Part shown: piece by piece, positions 44,634 to 53,005 of the stretch
How positions within the stretch are numbered: the first letter of the stretch is position 1
How the letters are laid out: every line of letters begins with the position of its first letter
Source: Aedoeadaptatus nemausensis
GTDB taxonomy: Bacteria > Bacillota > Clostridia > Tissierellales > Peptoniphilaceae
Reading direction: 5' to 3'
NCBI RefSeq assembly: GCF_903819165.1
Contig: NZ_CAIJCS010000008.1
Location: 1-64,000, forward strand
DNA: 64,000 nucleotides
The notes under the pieces: generated by a model
Database searches by the model: none
What the model saw: the letters and a program-made list of their open reading frames with translations, nothing else
Told to the model about the DNA's origin: nothing
Translations under genes and position numbers: made by a program

Positions 44634-45341
44634 TCAACCCATCCAAACAAAAATTATAACGGCGATGGCGATACCTAATATGGCTCCCGCTACCGTCTCC
44701 ATCGGCTTGTGTATTTCCCCTTCGATTCGGCTTTCAGCCACTAGAAAAGCCAGGCCGAATGCCAAGGCGGCGATAAATCCGTTCATGGAAATGAAAGCGA
44801 TGGAAGCCGCCATACAAAAGGCCAGTGCGGAGTGACCGCTGACGGCCCCTCCTTGAAAATAGCTTCCCCCGTTTTTCCGATGATACAGAAGTTTAAAGCC
44901 TACGGTTAAAATCAATACGATCACGATAGCCACAAAGGTTAAGTGGGGTCCGGAGTTCTTAATTCTTACGAGGACCACATCGGAAAAACTCATAATGCGA
45001 TCAAAAAATAAAAGATAGCCCGTTACGGCGGCATTTATTCCCGCTAGAAGTACGGCGCCGGCACTGATATCTTTTACGAGCTTGGCGATAGGGTGGTATT
45101 CCTGTGTCACCATGTCCACCAATCGCTCGATGGCCGTATTAAAAAGTTCCGACACAATAACGAAAGTGACGGCGAAAAGCAGTGAAATAAATTCAATACG
45201 GGACAAATTAAAGAGCAGACTAAAGGCGATGACGCCGAGGGCTGCCAAATAATGAAACTTCATATTTCGTTCCGTATGGATGGAACTGATAATGCCTTGA
45301 ACGGCAAAATTAAATGATTTTATAAAATTACCGCGCTTCAT
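44634..45341 (-). CDS. Undecaprenol/diacylglycerol kinase fused to a PAP2-type phosphatase domain
   Basis: 235 residues. Residues 1-115 are a DgkA/UdpK membrane kinase (KSFNFAVQGI, SELFNTAIERLVDMV with E65 and E72, and KLVKDISAGAVLLA). Residues ~125-235 are a PAP2-like membrane phosphatase domain: S168-G-H170 and S204-R205-x5-H211, but E215 stands where the family has aspartate, and the upstream K-x6-RP motif is not found. The two halves would have opposed activities on lipid-phosphate carriers. The ATG at 45341 overlaps ybeY by 14 bases; a longer frame to 45386 exists. Confidence 0.87.
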   Translation of the reverse strand: MKRGNFIKSFNFAVQGIISSIHTERNMKFHYLAALGVIAFSLLFNLSRIEFISLLFAVTFVIVSELFNTAIERLVDMVTQEYHPIAKLVKDISAGAVLLAGINAAVTGYLLFFDRIMSFSDVVLVRIKNSGPHLTFVAIVIVLILTVGFKLLYHRKNGGSYFQGGAVSGHSALAFCMAASIAFISMNGFIAALAFGLAFLVAESRIEGEIHKPMETVAGAILGIAIAVIIFVWMG

Positions 45342-45792
45342 CTTCTTCCCTTTCAAAAGCGGCGAGGAGCTCCTCTTCTCTTTCACGCATGATCCGCTTT
45401 TCTTCCTCTTCCATATGATCGTAACCTACCAGATGGAGCAAACTGTGGACGGTAAGATAGGTGAGTTCTCTTCGGTAAGAGTGGCCGAATTCCTCCGCCT
45501 GCTCCTTTACTTTTTCCGTATTGATGATCACATCACCGAGATTGCGATAATCGTCGAAAGCCATGTCCATAGGAAAGCTCAAGACATCGGTGACTCGATC
45601 GACTCCTCTATAATCTCGATTGAGTTCTCGAATTTCCTCGCCGTCTACAAAGCTTACGGAAACTTCTACTGTGTCTTCATCGCAGATTTTATCCGCTACG
45701 AAGGCGATCAACCGCCGAATCAGATCCCGATCTTCCTCTGCCAGAGAAAGGGACTTTTGGCGATCGTCGATTAAAAGATCAAGATGGCGCAT
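45328..45792 (-). CDS. ybeY: Endoribonuclease YbeY (rRNA maturation)
   Basis: 154 residues. The zinc motif H-x3-H-x5-H is perfect (VHSLLHLVGYDHMEEEE). VSFVDGEEIRELNRDYRGVDRVTDVLSFPMD is typical. It acts in 16S 3'-end maturation and ribosome quality control. The ATG at 45792 is preferred; a GTG three codons earlier is possible. It overlaps phoH by 14 bases. In other Firmicutes the HD phosphodiesterase pgpH lies between phoH and ybeY; here it is missing. Confidence 0.95.
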   Translation of the reverse strand: MRHLDLLIDDRQKSLSLAEEDRDLIRRLIAFVADKICDEDTVEVSVSFVDGEEIRELNRDYRGVDRVTDVLSFPMDMAFDDYRNLGDVIINTEKVKEQAEEFGHSYRRELTYLTVHSLLHLVGYDHMEEEEKRIMREREEELLAAFEREEDEAR

Positions 45793-46795
45793 TTTCCTCA
45801 CCTTTATTCCGATCTTTCTTCTCTTTCGCCTGTTTTTCCATCTCTTTATCGTGACGTTCGTAAGCCTCGATAATTCTTTGAACCAGAGGATGGCGCACGA
45901 TGTCCGTCCGTCCCAGGCGAATAATGTCCACGCCCTTTACCCCGTCTAAAATACGGAGAACCGTCTTCAGGCCCGACTGCTTTCCTCGAGGAAGGTCGAT
46001 TTGGGTAATGTCTCCCGTAATAATGGCTTTGGATCCGTAGCCTAAACGGGTTAAGAACATTTTCATCTGCTCGTTCGTCGTATTTTGCGCTTCGTCTAAA
46101 ATAACATAGGCATTGTCCAGTGTACGGCCACGCATATAGGCTAAGGGCGCCACCTCGATGAGTCCTTTTTCCAAATATTTTCCGAAGGCGTCTTGCCCCA
46201 AAATCTCAAACAAGGCGTCGTAAAGAGGACGCAAATAAGGGTCTACCTTCATTTGTAAATCTCCTGGCAGGAAGCCCAGATTTTCACCGGCTTCCACTGC
46301 AGGACGGGTAAGAATAATGCGATTCACTTCTTTTTCTTTAAAGGCCTTCACCGCATTGGCCATGGCGATATAAGTCTTTCCCGTACCCGCCGGGCCGATG
46401 CCGAAGACCACATCATTGCTTCGAATAGCGTCGAGATAGCGCTTTTGCCCCAATGTTTTTGGACGAAGAGGCCGACCCATTTCCGTATAGACGATGACAT
46501 CGTCTAATAGGGTGTTGATACTCTCTTCGACGCCGTCATTGACGAGATCGATGCTGTAACGCACATCTCGTTTGTCGATCTTCTTTTGCCTTTGAATGGC
46601 TTCCAGTAGATTATGAAGCACGATTTGGGCCTTGCGGCACCCTTCTTCCTCGCCTTGTACCTTGAGCCCGCTACTGTCTTGCGCGACGGTAACCTCAAAG
46701 GCTTTTTCGATCATTTTAATGTTTTCATCTAAATAGCCGAACAGCTCTTTTAACATGCGAGGTTCGTTAATTCCTATTTCAAAAGTCTCTTGCAA
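45779..46795 (-). CDS. phoH: PhoH family ATPase
   Basis: 338 residues. The Walker A FGIGPAGTGKTYIAMA, Walker B VILDEAQNTT and a PhoH N-terminal KH-like part are clear. The family is linked with RNA metabolism together with YbeY. The start is TTG, with AAAGGAG seven bases upstream. The C-terminal 25 residues are highly charged. Confidence 0.94.
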   Translation of the reverse strand: MQETFEIGINEPRMLKELFGYLDENIKMIEKAFEVTVAQDSSGLKVQGEEEGCRKAQIVLHNLLEAIQRQKKIDKRDVRYSIDLVNDGVEESINTLLDDVIVYTEMGRPLRPKTLGQKRYLDAIRSNDVVFGIGPAGTGKTYIAMANAVKAFKEKEVNRIILTRPAVEAGENLGFLPGDLQMKVDPYLRPLYDALFEILGQDAFGKYLEKGLIEVAPLAYMRGRTLDNAYVILDEAQNTTNEQMKMFLTRLGYGSKAIITGDITQIDLPRGKQSGLKTVLRILDGVKGVDIIRLGRTDIVRHPLVQRIIEAYERHDKEMEKQAKEKKDRNKGEENAPS

Positions 46796-46806
46796 GAACT
46801 TCTCCT

Positions 46807-47229
46807 TTACTTCCGTTTACACTTAGGTTGACTTAAAATTTCCTGATACATTACCGGGCGCACCGCCGGGTCGTAGCTTTCCACAAAATCAAGAGGATGG
46901 CTTTCTTTTTCCGGAACTGATTTTATCTCCCGTTCCTCGTCCTGAACAATATCGAGGATCTTCCTATCCACCTCTTTTTTACGTTCTGTCAACTCTTCTT
47001 TATTATTTTTTTCTTTATTCTTATTATCGCCGAAGGCTGTCGATTCAAGTGATGATTTCGGCGGGGTCTTGCCTCGGGCAATGGCCCGCTGCACTTCAAT
47101 AGGGACGCCTTGGAAATCTTTTTTCAGGATGTCTTTCTCCCTCATCTTACCGTTCTGCTCGTCGGCAACTTTTTTCACGTTCCGATAAATGGCAAAGCCC
47201 AGTATGAGCAGCCCTAAGAGAGAACTCAT
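46807..47229 (-). CDS. Membrane-anchored charged protein of unknown function
   Basis: 140 residues. One N-terminal hydrophobic segment ([14 protein letters not shown]) is followed by a long polar region rich in lysine and glutamate (about 20-140), probably cytoplasmic and partly disordered. No family is recognised. The ATG overlaps the floA TGA by four bases (ATGA), and phoH follows after 11 bases. In B. subtilis this spot holds yqfB, yqfC and yqfD, none of which it resembles. Confidence 0.7.
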   Translation of the reverse strand: MSSLLGLLILGFAIYRNVKKVADEQNGKMREKDILKKDFQGVPIEVQRAIARGKTPPKSSLESTAFGDNKNKEKNNKEELTERKKEVDRKILDIVQDEEREIKSVPEKESHPLDFVESYDPAVRPVMYQEILSQPKCKRK

Positions 47230-48221
47230 ACTCGATCGCCGCCGGAGGCGTTTTTATCTCCACTCTTGGCGATGGCTTCGCGCATGGAGGTGTCGCTCTT
47301 CATGTTTTCAAGCTCGTAATAATCGTTGACGCTCATAGAGCCGTTTTTGAGGGCCTCCGCCAATGCCTTGGGTACTTCCGATTGAGCTTCTACGACGCGG
47401 GCATGCATGGCTTCCACTTCCGCACGCATTTCCTGTTCACGAGCGATCGCCATGGAACGGCGTTCGCTGGCCTTCGCCTCGGCGATACGCTTATCCGCTT
47501 CCGCCTGATCGGTTTGCAGTCTCGCGCCGATATTGCGGGCCACATCCACATCGGCGATGTCGATGGAGAGAATTTCATAGGCCGTGCCGGAGTCCAAACC
47601 CTTTTCCAGTACCACCCTGGAAATATTGTCCGGATTTTCCAATACCCCTTTATAGGTTTTCGAGGAACCGACGGTGGTGACGATCCCTTCCCCGACTCTG
47701 GCGATAATGGTTTCTTCGCCGGCACCGCCGACGAGGCGATCGATATTGGCACGTACAGTTACTTTCGCAATGACGATCACCTCGATGCCGTCTTGTGCCA
47801 CGGCGGAAATTTTCGGTGTTTCAATAACCTTCGGGTTGACGCTGACTTGTACCGCTTCGAGAACGTCGCGGCCCGCCAAGTCGATGGCCGCCGCTTCTTC
47901 AAAGTTCAGCTCGATATCCGCCCGTTGAGCGGCTATCAAGGCATCGACGACGGCGTCCACATTCCCACCTGCCAGGGAGTGGCCTTCTAAAGCGCCGATA
48001 TTGAGTTCCATGCCCGCCTTGGTCGCCTTAATCATAGGATTTACGATCCGGCGAGGTTTTACGCGACGCAAACGCATACCGATAAGATCGCTCAGGCGTA
48101 CTTTCACGCCCGAGAAAAACGCCGTAACCCATAGCCCTACGGGGACCATAGTAAGAATGACAAAGACGGCGACAATAATCAAAAAGATCAACAGTCCCCC
48201 TAAAATTTTTCCGATTACCAT
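47226..48221 (-). CDS. floA: Flotillin-like protein FloA
   Basis: 331 residues. A short N-terminal hydrophobic hairpin ([33 protein letters not shown]) precedes a PHB/SPFH-like domain and a coiled coil rich in A, E and R ([45 protein letters not shown]). FloA organises membrane microdomains. AAAGGAGGTTTCCTAAT precedes the ATG; nfeD is adjacent upstream, as usual. Confidence 0.95.
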   Translation of the reverse strand: MVIGKILGGLLIFLIIVAVFVILTMVPVGLWVTAFFSGVKVRLSDLIGMRLRRVKPRRIVNPMIKATKAGMELNIGALEGHSLAGGNVDAVVDALIAAQRADIELNFEEAAAIDLAGRDVLEAVQVSVNPKVIETPKISAVAQDGIEVIVIAKVTVRANIDRLVGGAGEETIIARVGEGIVTTVGSSKTYKGVLENPDNISRVVLEKGLDSGTAYEILSIDIADVDVARNIGARLQTDQAEADKRIAEAKASERRSMAIAREQEMRAEVEAMHARVVEAQSEVPKALAEALKNGSMSVNDYYELENMKSDTSMREAIAKSGDKNASGGDRV

Positions 48222-48222
48222 A

Positions 48223-48903
48223 TTAGGAAACCTCCTTTACATAAACAGATTTTCCGCGAATAGCTACGATAACTACATCGCTGCCCTTTTCAATAAAAGA
48301 GCCTTCCGATTGTACCGTAAGTTTTTTTCCGTTAAACTCGCCGATGCCCGTGGGCCTAAGGGTCGTTACGGCGACGCCTTTTTCTCCGAGACTTCGGTCG
48401 AGCATTTTTTGAGGATGAGCCACTTCATTCGATATAAAGGGCTTAAGTAAAGTGATCTCATCGCCCCTTTGGACAAAGTTTTTTATCATCAGAGCGACTA
48501 TAATGGCGGCCACGATAAACGTGACTGCGGCCTGAGCGCCGCCGCCCATGGAAAGGGCGATCGATATAAGAAACAGAAGTATGCCGCTGATCCCCGCCAC
48601 GCCGAAGCCCGGGAGGATGAGCTCGAGAAAAAAGAGAGCTCCGCTGATTAAAAAAAGTAAAAAGGTAAGAGACGATGTAATCCCCACTCCGATGCCCAAA
48701 ACAAAATAAAGACACATGGCGCCCAGGCCGAAGATCCAGCTCTTGGAGCCGCTCCTGGAAAAGAGAGCATTTACGAGGGCCACCAGGGCGAGGATCACCA
48801 ATACCGAACGTAGAAAATGAACTCCCGTGAGCATATGGCTCGGGATTTTTTCGCTTAGGGCGGTCGATAAAAAGCGGTCCATTATTTTAAAAGGCACATT
48901 CAT
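48223..48903 (-). CDS. NfeD-family membrane protein
   Basis: 226 residues. Several membrane segments span about 25-135 and a C-terminal OB-fold NfeD domain follows ([45 protein letters not shown]). It partners with FloA. The ATG at 48903 has AGGAGG seven bases upstream; ATGs at 48909 and 48936 are less well placed. Confidence 0.9.
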   Translation of the reverse strand: MNVPFKIMDRFLSTALSEKIPSHMLTGVHFLRSVLVILALVALVNALFSRSGSKSWIFGLGAMCLYFVLGIGVGITSSLTFLLFLISGALFFLELILPGFGVAGISGILLFLISIALSMGGGAQAAVTFIVAAIIVALMIKNFVQRGDEITLLKPFISNEVAHPQKMLDRSLGEKGVAVTTLRPTGIGEFNGKKLTVQSEGSFIEKGSDVVIVAIRGKSVYVKEVS

Positions 48904-48956
48904 ATCCATTCCTCCTAATGGATTTATACCCGTCAATTTACCCTATAATCGAAAGT

Positions 48957-48981
48957 AACCCGGAGAACAATTCCCCGGGTT
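48957..48981 (-). terminator. Terminator-like hairpin after the rpsU-yqeY unit
   Basis: AACCCGG / CCGGGTT with an 11-base loop. The following tract is ACTTT rather than pure T, so termination may be partial and allow readthrough into nfeD-floA. Confidence 0.55.
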
Positions 48982-48984
48982 ATC

Positions 48985-49428
48985 TTAATTTAGAATGCGA
49001 TTTACAATTGCATTAACTGCCTTACCGTCGGCACGTCCTTGAACCTTCGGCATGATATTTTTCATCAGAAGACCCATCTGTTTCTTCTCGGTAATGTTGT
49101 TTTCTTCCATTACCTTACGAATCATCGCTTCGAGTTCTTCCTCCGATAATTGTTCAGGCATATAATTTAAAAGAACATCAATTTCCGCCTTGGTGGAATC
49201 GATAAGGTCATCCCGTCCAGCTTTTTGAAATTCTTCGATGCTTCCGCGTCGTTCTTTAATTTCCTTAGCTATGATTTGAATGACATCGTCGTCATTTAGT
49301 TCGACGTGATCGTCCACTTCTTTTTGTTTGATGGCGGCCCGTACCATGGTAATGGTATCTTTCGTTCTTTTATCCTTATTTTTCATTGCAGTTTTAAGAT
49401 CCTGCATTAAGGTTTCTTTTAAAGACAA
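48985..49428 (-). CDS. GatB/YqeY domain protein
   Basis: 147 residues. The YqeY pattern (LKTAMKNKDKRTKDTITMVRAAIKQKEVD ... VLLNYMPEQLSEEELEAMIRKVMEE ... VQGRADGKAVNAIVNRIL) is complete. It resembles the tRNA-binding tail of GatB; the role is uncertain. The start is TTG with GAAGGTG upstream. It follows rpsU by 19 bases. Confidence 0.93.
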   Translation of the reverse strand: MSLKETLMQDLKTAMKNKDKRTKDTITMVRAAIKQKEVDDHVELNDDDVIQIIAKEIKERRGSIEEFQKAGRDDLIDSTKAEIDVLLNYMPEQLSEEELEAMIRKVMEENNITEKKQMGLLMKNIMPKVQGRADGKAVNAIVNRILN

Positions 49429-49447
49429 AACAACACCTTCTCAACGA

Positions 49448-49627
49448 TTAGTATTTACGTTTTTTTCTACGTGCTTCTTCCGATTTTTTCTTACGCTTTA
49501 CACTGGGTTTTTCATAATGTTCGCGCTTGCGAACTTCCTTTAAAACACCACTGGAAGCACATTGTCTCTTGAATCGTTTTAAAGCAGATTCTAAAGACTC
49601 GTTTTCTCCAACGCGGATTTCCGACAT
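49448..49627 (-). CDS. rpsU: 30S ribosomal protein S21
   Basis: 59 residues, starting [20 protein letters not shown] and ending in a basic tail ([11 protein letters not shown]). It is a complete bS21, short but typical for Firmicutes. GGGAGGGAAAATC precedes the ATG. S21 aids initiation on the 30S subunit. It heads the rpsU-yqeY transcript from the promoter at 49686-49714. Confidence 0.96.
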   Translation of the reverse strand: MSEIRVGENESLESALKRFKRQCASSGVLKEVRKREHYEKPSVKRKKKSEEARRKKRKY

Positions 49628-49640
49628 GATTTTCCCTCCC

Positions 49641-49675
49641 CTCTTTAGAAAAGAGTGATTAGTCTTTTCGACTAA
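49641..49675 (-). promoter_or_regulatory. Two small hairpins in the rpsU leader
   Basis: On the minus strand TTAGTC / GACTAA (49659-49675) and CTCTT / AAGAG (49641-49655) form small stems just before the ribosome-binding site. A regulatory role is not known. Confidence 0.35.
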
Positions 49676-49685
49676 ATTCTTAACT

Positions 49686-49714
49686 ATTATACACGTTTAG
49701 GGAGTTGAATTCAA
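49686..49714 (-). promoter_or_regulatory. Promoter of rpsU-yqeY
   Basis: On the minus strand TTGAAT (49709-49714), a 17-base spacer and TATAAT (49686-49691). Confidence 0.8.
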
Positions 49715-49736
49715 CAAAAGCTGTCGTCTAAATAAT

Positions 49737-50075
49737 TTAACCCGGAGGCCATTGTAAACTTCTGCCACCTAATACGTGGAAATGTATGTGTTTTACCGAC
49801 TGACCGCCGTCCTCGCCGATATTATTTACGACGCGGTAACCTGCGGACAGATTTTCCTTTTTCGCCAAATCGCGAATTTTCGTAAAGATATAACCGATCA
49901 ATTCGCTATCCTCATCTTCAAGGGCATCGAGGGAATCGATATGTTTTTTGGGAATCACCAAAAAATGAGTGGGCGCTTGAGGTTCGATATCGCGAAAGAC
50001 GAAGATCTTATCGTCTTCGTAGAGACAATCCGATGGGATCTCGCCGGCAATAATTTTACAAAACAGACAATCCAT
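49737..50075 (-). CDS. HIT-family nucleotide hydrolase
   Basis: 112 residues. The histidine triad is HIHFHVLGG (VKHIHFHVLGGRSLQWPPG). DCLFCKIIAGEIPSDCLYEDD starts it, with paired cysteines. The family cleaves adenosine phosphoramidates and related nucleotides. I chose the ATG at 50075 since GGAG lies seven bases upstream. It overlaps mtaB by 20 bases. Confidence 0.94.
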   Translation of the reverse strand: MDCLFCKIIAGEIPSDCLYEDDKIFVFRDIEPQAPTHFLVIPKKHIDSLDALEDEDSELIGYIFTKIRDLAKKENLSAGYRVVNNIGEDGGQSVKHIHFHVLGGRSLQWPPG

Positions 50076-51378
50076 GCTCATTCTCCTTTCCGATGCGGCC
50101 CCTTAATTGGCCTCCATCTTCTCCCTCAATTGTAACATATTCCAGGAGATTCTGAAGATTTTTATCACTTTTCACGGCGACACGCAAATAATTTGGAGTA
50201 TAACCGAAATAGAGATCGTCTTTTTCTTCTTCAAAGAGCACGGGATAGCTTTCACCTGCAAGTTTTTCAATAAACTCCCGGTGCATTTCTCTTCCCAGCT
50301 CGATCATTTCCCGGGCACGCTCTTTTTTCACATCCCCGTGAATCTGATCTTTTCGCTTGGCCGCCGGCGTATTTTTTCTACGACTGTAGGGGAATACATG
50401 GAGATCGCTGAAGGCCATTTCCCTTACAAACTCATAACTCTCTTTGAAATCTTCGTCACTTTCTCCCGGAAAACCTACGATCACATCGGTGGTAATCCCC
50501 GCATCGGGATAATACTTTCGGATGCGCTTTACCGCCTCCCGGTATTCGTCGGGGGTGTAATTGCGGTTCATGTCCTTTAAAGTTTGGGCGGCGCCGCTTT
50601 GAAGAGAAAGGTGGAAGTGTGGCATAAAACTCTTTAAATCCTTCACCCGTTTTAAAAACTCGTCGGTTATGGTCATGGGCTCTACAGAAGAGAGGCGAAT
50701 TCTCTCGATTCCCTCCACCTCGTCGATGGCTTCGATTAAATCCACGAGGGAAAGTTCTTCTTCCAAATCTTTTCCGTAACTTCCGATGTGGATCCCCGTG
50801 AGCACCACTTCCCGGAAGCCGTTTTTCCCGAGGCGTTCAGCCTCTTTGACGGTGTCTTCTATGTCTCTTGAGCGGATAAAGCCGCGGGCGTAGGGAATAA
50901 TGCAATAAGAGCAATATTGATTGCAGCCGTCCTGCACTTTCATATAGGCTCTCGTACGGCCTTCTACTTCTTTGATGGCGAGGTTTTCAAAAGGATCTCC
51001 CTGAGCGTGTTTTTCCACATCGACGATCTGATCCGCACCCTTAAACAATTCTTCTAAATGGCGAGGAAGTTCTCCGCGATTTTTCGTGCCGAGAACTAAA
51101 TCCACGCCTTCGATTTTCGCCACTTCCTCTTGGGAAACCTGGGCGTAACACCCGAAGACCACCACTTTACAATGGGGGTTTTTCCGCTTGTGGCGGCGAA
51201 TGATTTGCCGACTCTTCCGATCGCTTTCGTTGGTTACGGTGCAGGTGTTAATGAGCACCACATCGGCGTCCTCTTCTGTATCGAGGACATAGCCTTCTGC
51301 TTCGAGCATTTCCTCCACGGCTTCGGTTTCGTATTGATTCACTTTGCATCCCAATGTGTAAATTTTAAAGCGTCTCAA
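50056..51378 (-). CDS. mtaB: tRNA t6A37 methylthiotransferase
   Basis: 440 residues. The N-terminal UPF0004 domain has C-bearing motifs (IYTLGCKVNQYETEA, NTCTVTNESDRKSRQ), the radical SAM motif C-x3-C-x2-C is in DGCNQYCSYCIIPYARG, and a C-terminal TRAM domain follows. It makes ms2t6A in tRNAs reading ANN codons. The start is TTG at 51378, overlapping the TGA of rsmE (TTGA), with AAAGGGGAAGAGA upstream. Confidence 0.95.
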   Translation of the reverse strand: MRRFKIYTLGCKVNQYETEAVEEMLEAEGYVLDTEEDADVVLINTCTVTNESDRKSRQIIRRHKRKNPHCKVVVFGCYAQVSQEEVAKIEGVDLVLGTKNRGELPRHLEELFKGADQIVDVEKHAQGDPFENLAIKEVEGRTRAYMKVQDGCNQYCSYCIIPYARGFIRSRDIEDTVKEAERLGKNGFREVVLTGIHIGSYGKDLEEELSLVDLIEAIDEVEGIERIRLSSVEPMTITDEFLKRVKDLKSFMPHFHLSLQSGAAQTLKDMNRNYTPDEYREAVKRIRKYYPDAGITTDVIVGFPGESDEDFKESYEFVREMAFSDLHVFPYSRRKNTPAAKRKDQIHGDVKKERAREMIELGREMHREFIEKLAGESYPVLFEEEKDDLYFGYTPNYLRVAVKSDKNLQNLLEYVTIEGEDGGQLRGRIGKENEHGLSVL

Positions 51379-52097
51379 TCTCTTCCCCTTTCCATTAAAC
51401 GGCGTAAAACATAGGAGGCGACGATGCCCGCCGTCTCCGTTCGTAAAATCGAATCTCCCATGGTGACGAAAATTGCCCTGTCCTCGAGAAGATCCACTTC
51501 CCTGGGGGATAAGCCACCTTCCGCACCGATCAGAAGATAGACGGTACCCGTTCCGTCGAAGGAAAGGTCCAGTATGTCCCTTTCCTCTTCCCCTTCGTAA
51601 CAGACGACGAGGACGTCCTCTTCTCCCAGATTTTCTACGAGATCATCTATCGTCCAGAGGTCGCCTATATCGGGAATAAGGCTTCTATTGGATTGTTTGG
51701 CTGCTTCTTCTGCGATTTTTTCAAATCGCTTTCGCTTGACCTCGTATTTCTTCGAAAGATTGGAGACGGAACGATCGGTTTGAACGGGAATGAAGCCGTC
51801 GATGCCGCATTCCGTGGCGTGCTTTAATACAAGCTCCGTCTTCTGGTTCTTCCCCACACCTTGGCAAAGGACGAGGCGGCCCCGATTCTCTTCTTCTCGA
51901 ATCTGCTCCTCCACCATCACAAAGGCTTCGTCTTCTATAATGTGAAGCTTACCGAGATACTGAACTCCCTCGTGGGCGAGGAGAATCTCCGCCCCGTCTT
52001 CTTTTCGGAGCACGCGAAGAAGATGGAAACTGTCTTCTCCATCTAATCGCGCATAATGTCCGACAACAGGTTTTTCCTGTACAAAAAATTGTCTCAA
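51375..52097 (-). CDS. rsmE: 16S rRNA (uracil(1498)-N3)-methyltransferase
   Basis: 240 residues, SPOUT/PUA fold. Motifs are LLIGAEGGLSPREVDLL and MGDSILRTETAGIVASYVL. It methylates U1498. I prefer the TTG at 52097, which overlaps the prmA TGA (TTGA), with GAGG eight bases upstream. A longer frame to 52127 would run inside prmA. Confidence 0.93.
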   Translation of the reverse strand: MRQFFVQEKPVVGHYARLDGEDSFHLLRVLRKEDGAEILLAHEGVQYLGKLHIIEDEAFVMVEEQIREEENRGRLVLCQGVGKNQKTELVLKHATECGIDGFIPVQTDRSVSNLSKKYEVKRKRFEKIAEEAAKQSNRSLIPDIGDLWTIDDLVENLGEEDVLVVCYEGEEERDILDLSFDGTGTVYLLIGAEGGLSPREVDLLEDRAIFVTMGDSILRTETAGIVASYVLRRLMERGRD

Positions 52098-53005
52098 TCT
52101 AATCGCCTCGCTGCCACCGCCGACCAATCGCCGTCGGTCTTATCGTCGAGAAGTTCGAAGCCTTCTCTTTCAAGAGCGTCCTTCACATCTTGCAGCTTTT
52201 CTTTTAAAATCCCCGATGCGATGTAAATCCCGTCGAGCTTGACGTGGCCCTTCACATCGTGGAGCATGCCGATGATCACCTCGGCGAAAATATTGCTCAC
52301 CACCACATCGGCGGATTCCTTCACTACGCTGAAAAGATCCCCTTCACGAATGTCGATAGAATCGAGCATGTTATTTTTTATGGCATTTTCTTCCGTGGCG
52401 ATCATACATTGGGGATCTAAATCCACGGCGATCACTTTCTCCGCGCCGCTTTTCACGGCGACGAGGGATAGAATGCCGCTTCCGCAACCGATATCGATGA
52501 CGGTGTCCCCGGGCTTAATATATTCTCTTAAATAACGGGAGCAAAGATAACTCGTGGCGTGATTGCCGCTACCGAAGGCCATGCCCGGATCCAAAATAAT
52601 AATCTCTTCTCCTTCTTTAGGCTCGTGATCTTCCCAAGAAGGCACGATCGTAAGGCCCTCGTCGATGGAGATGGGATGGAAATAGGATTTCCAGTCGTTG
52701 GCCCAATCCTGATCGGGCACATCTCCCTCTTCTACCTCAAAGCCCATTTCCTCTGCTCGTCTTTTAATGGCGAGCCTTTCCTCCTCTTGAGAGGAATCGA
52801 AATAAGCTTTTAACTCGAAGCGATTGACGTCGACCTCCAGCACATCTTCGTCGATGGCGTCCCAAATAAAGCCGCCCTCTTTTAAATTGTCGATGGCATC
52901 TCCCGAGATTACCTCGTAACTGAGGACGCCCTGTTCCTGAAGAAAAAGTTCCCCTTCTTCTTGGCGACGATGATCGCCCTTAATGATGAGCATTTTATAT
53001 TGCAT
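52094..53005 (-). CDS. prmA: Ribosomal protein L11 methyltransferase
   Basis: 303 residues. The N-terminal substrate domain precedes a SAM core (ILDPGMAFGSGNHATSYLC, GDTVIDIGCGSGILSLVAVKSGAEKVIAVDLDP, ADVVVSNIFAEVI). It trimethylates L11. The ATG overlaps the dnaJ TAA (TAATG), indicating coupling. The dnaJ-prmA-rsmE-mtaB order is conserved in Firmicutes. Confidence 0.95.
   Translation of the reverse strand: MQYKMLIIKGDHRRQEEGELFLQEQGVLSYEVISGDAIDNLKEGGFIWDAIDEDVLEVDVNRFELKAYFDSSQEEERLAIKRRAEEMGFEVEEGDVPDQDWANDWKSYFHPISIDEGLTIVPSWEDHEPKEGEEIIILDPGMAFGSGNHATSYLCSRYLREYIKPGDTVIDIGCGSGILSLVAVKSGAEKVIAVDLDPQCMIATEENAIKNNMLDSIDIREGDLFSVVKESADVVVSNIFAEVIIGMLHDVKGHVKLDGIYIASGILKEKLQDVKDALEREGFELLDDKTDGDWSAVAARRLD

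Noticed and set aside
48904-48956. Promoter for nfeD from TTGACG and TATAAA-like words
   Set aside because: The two words are only three bases apart and do not make a promoter.
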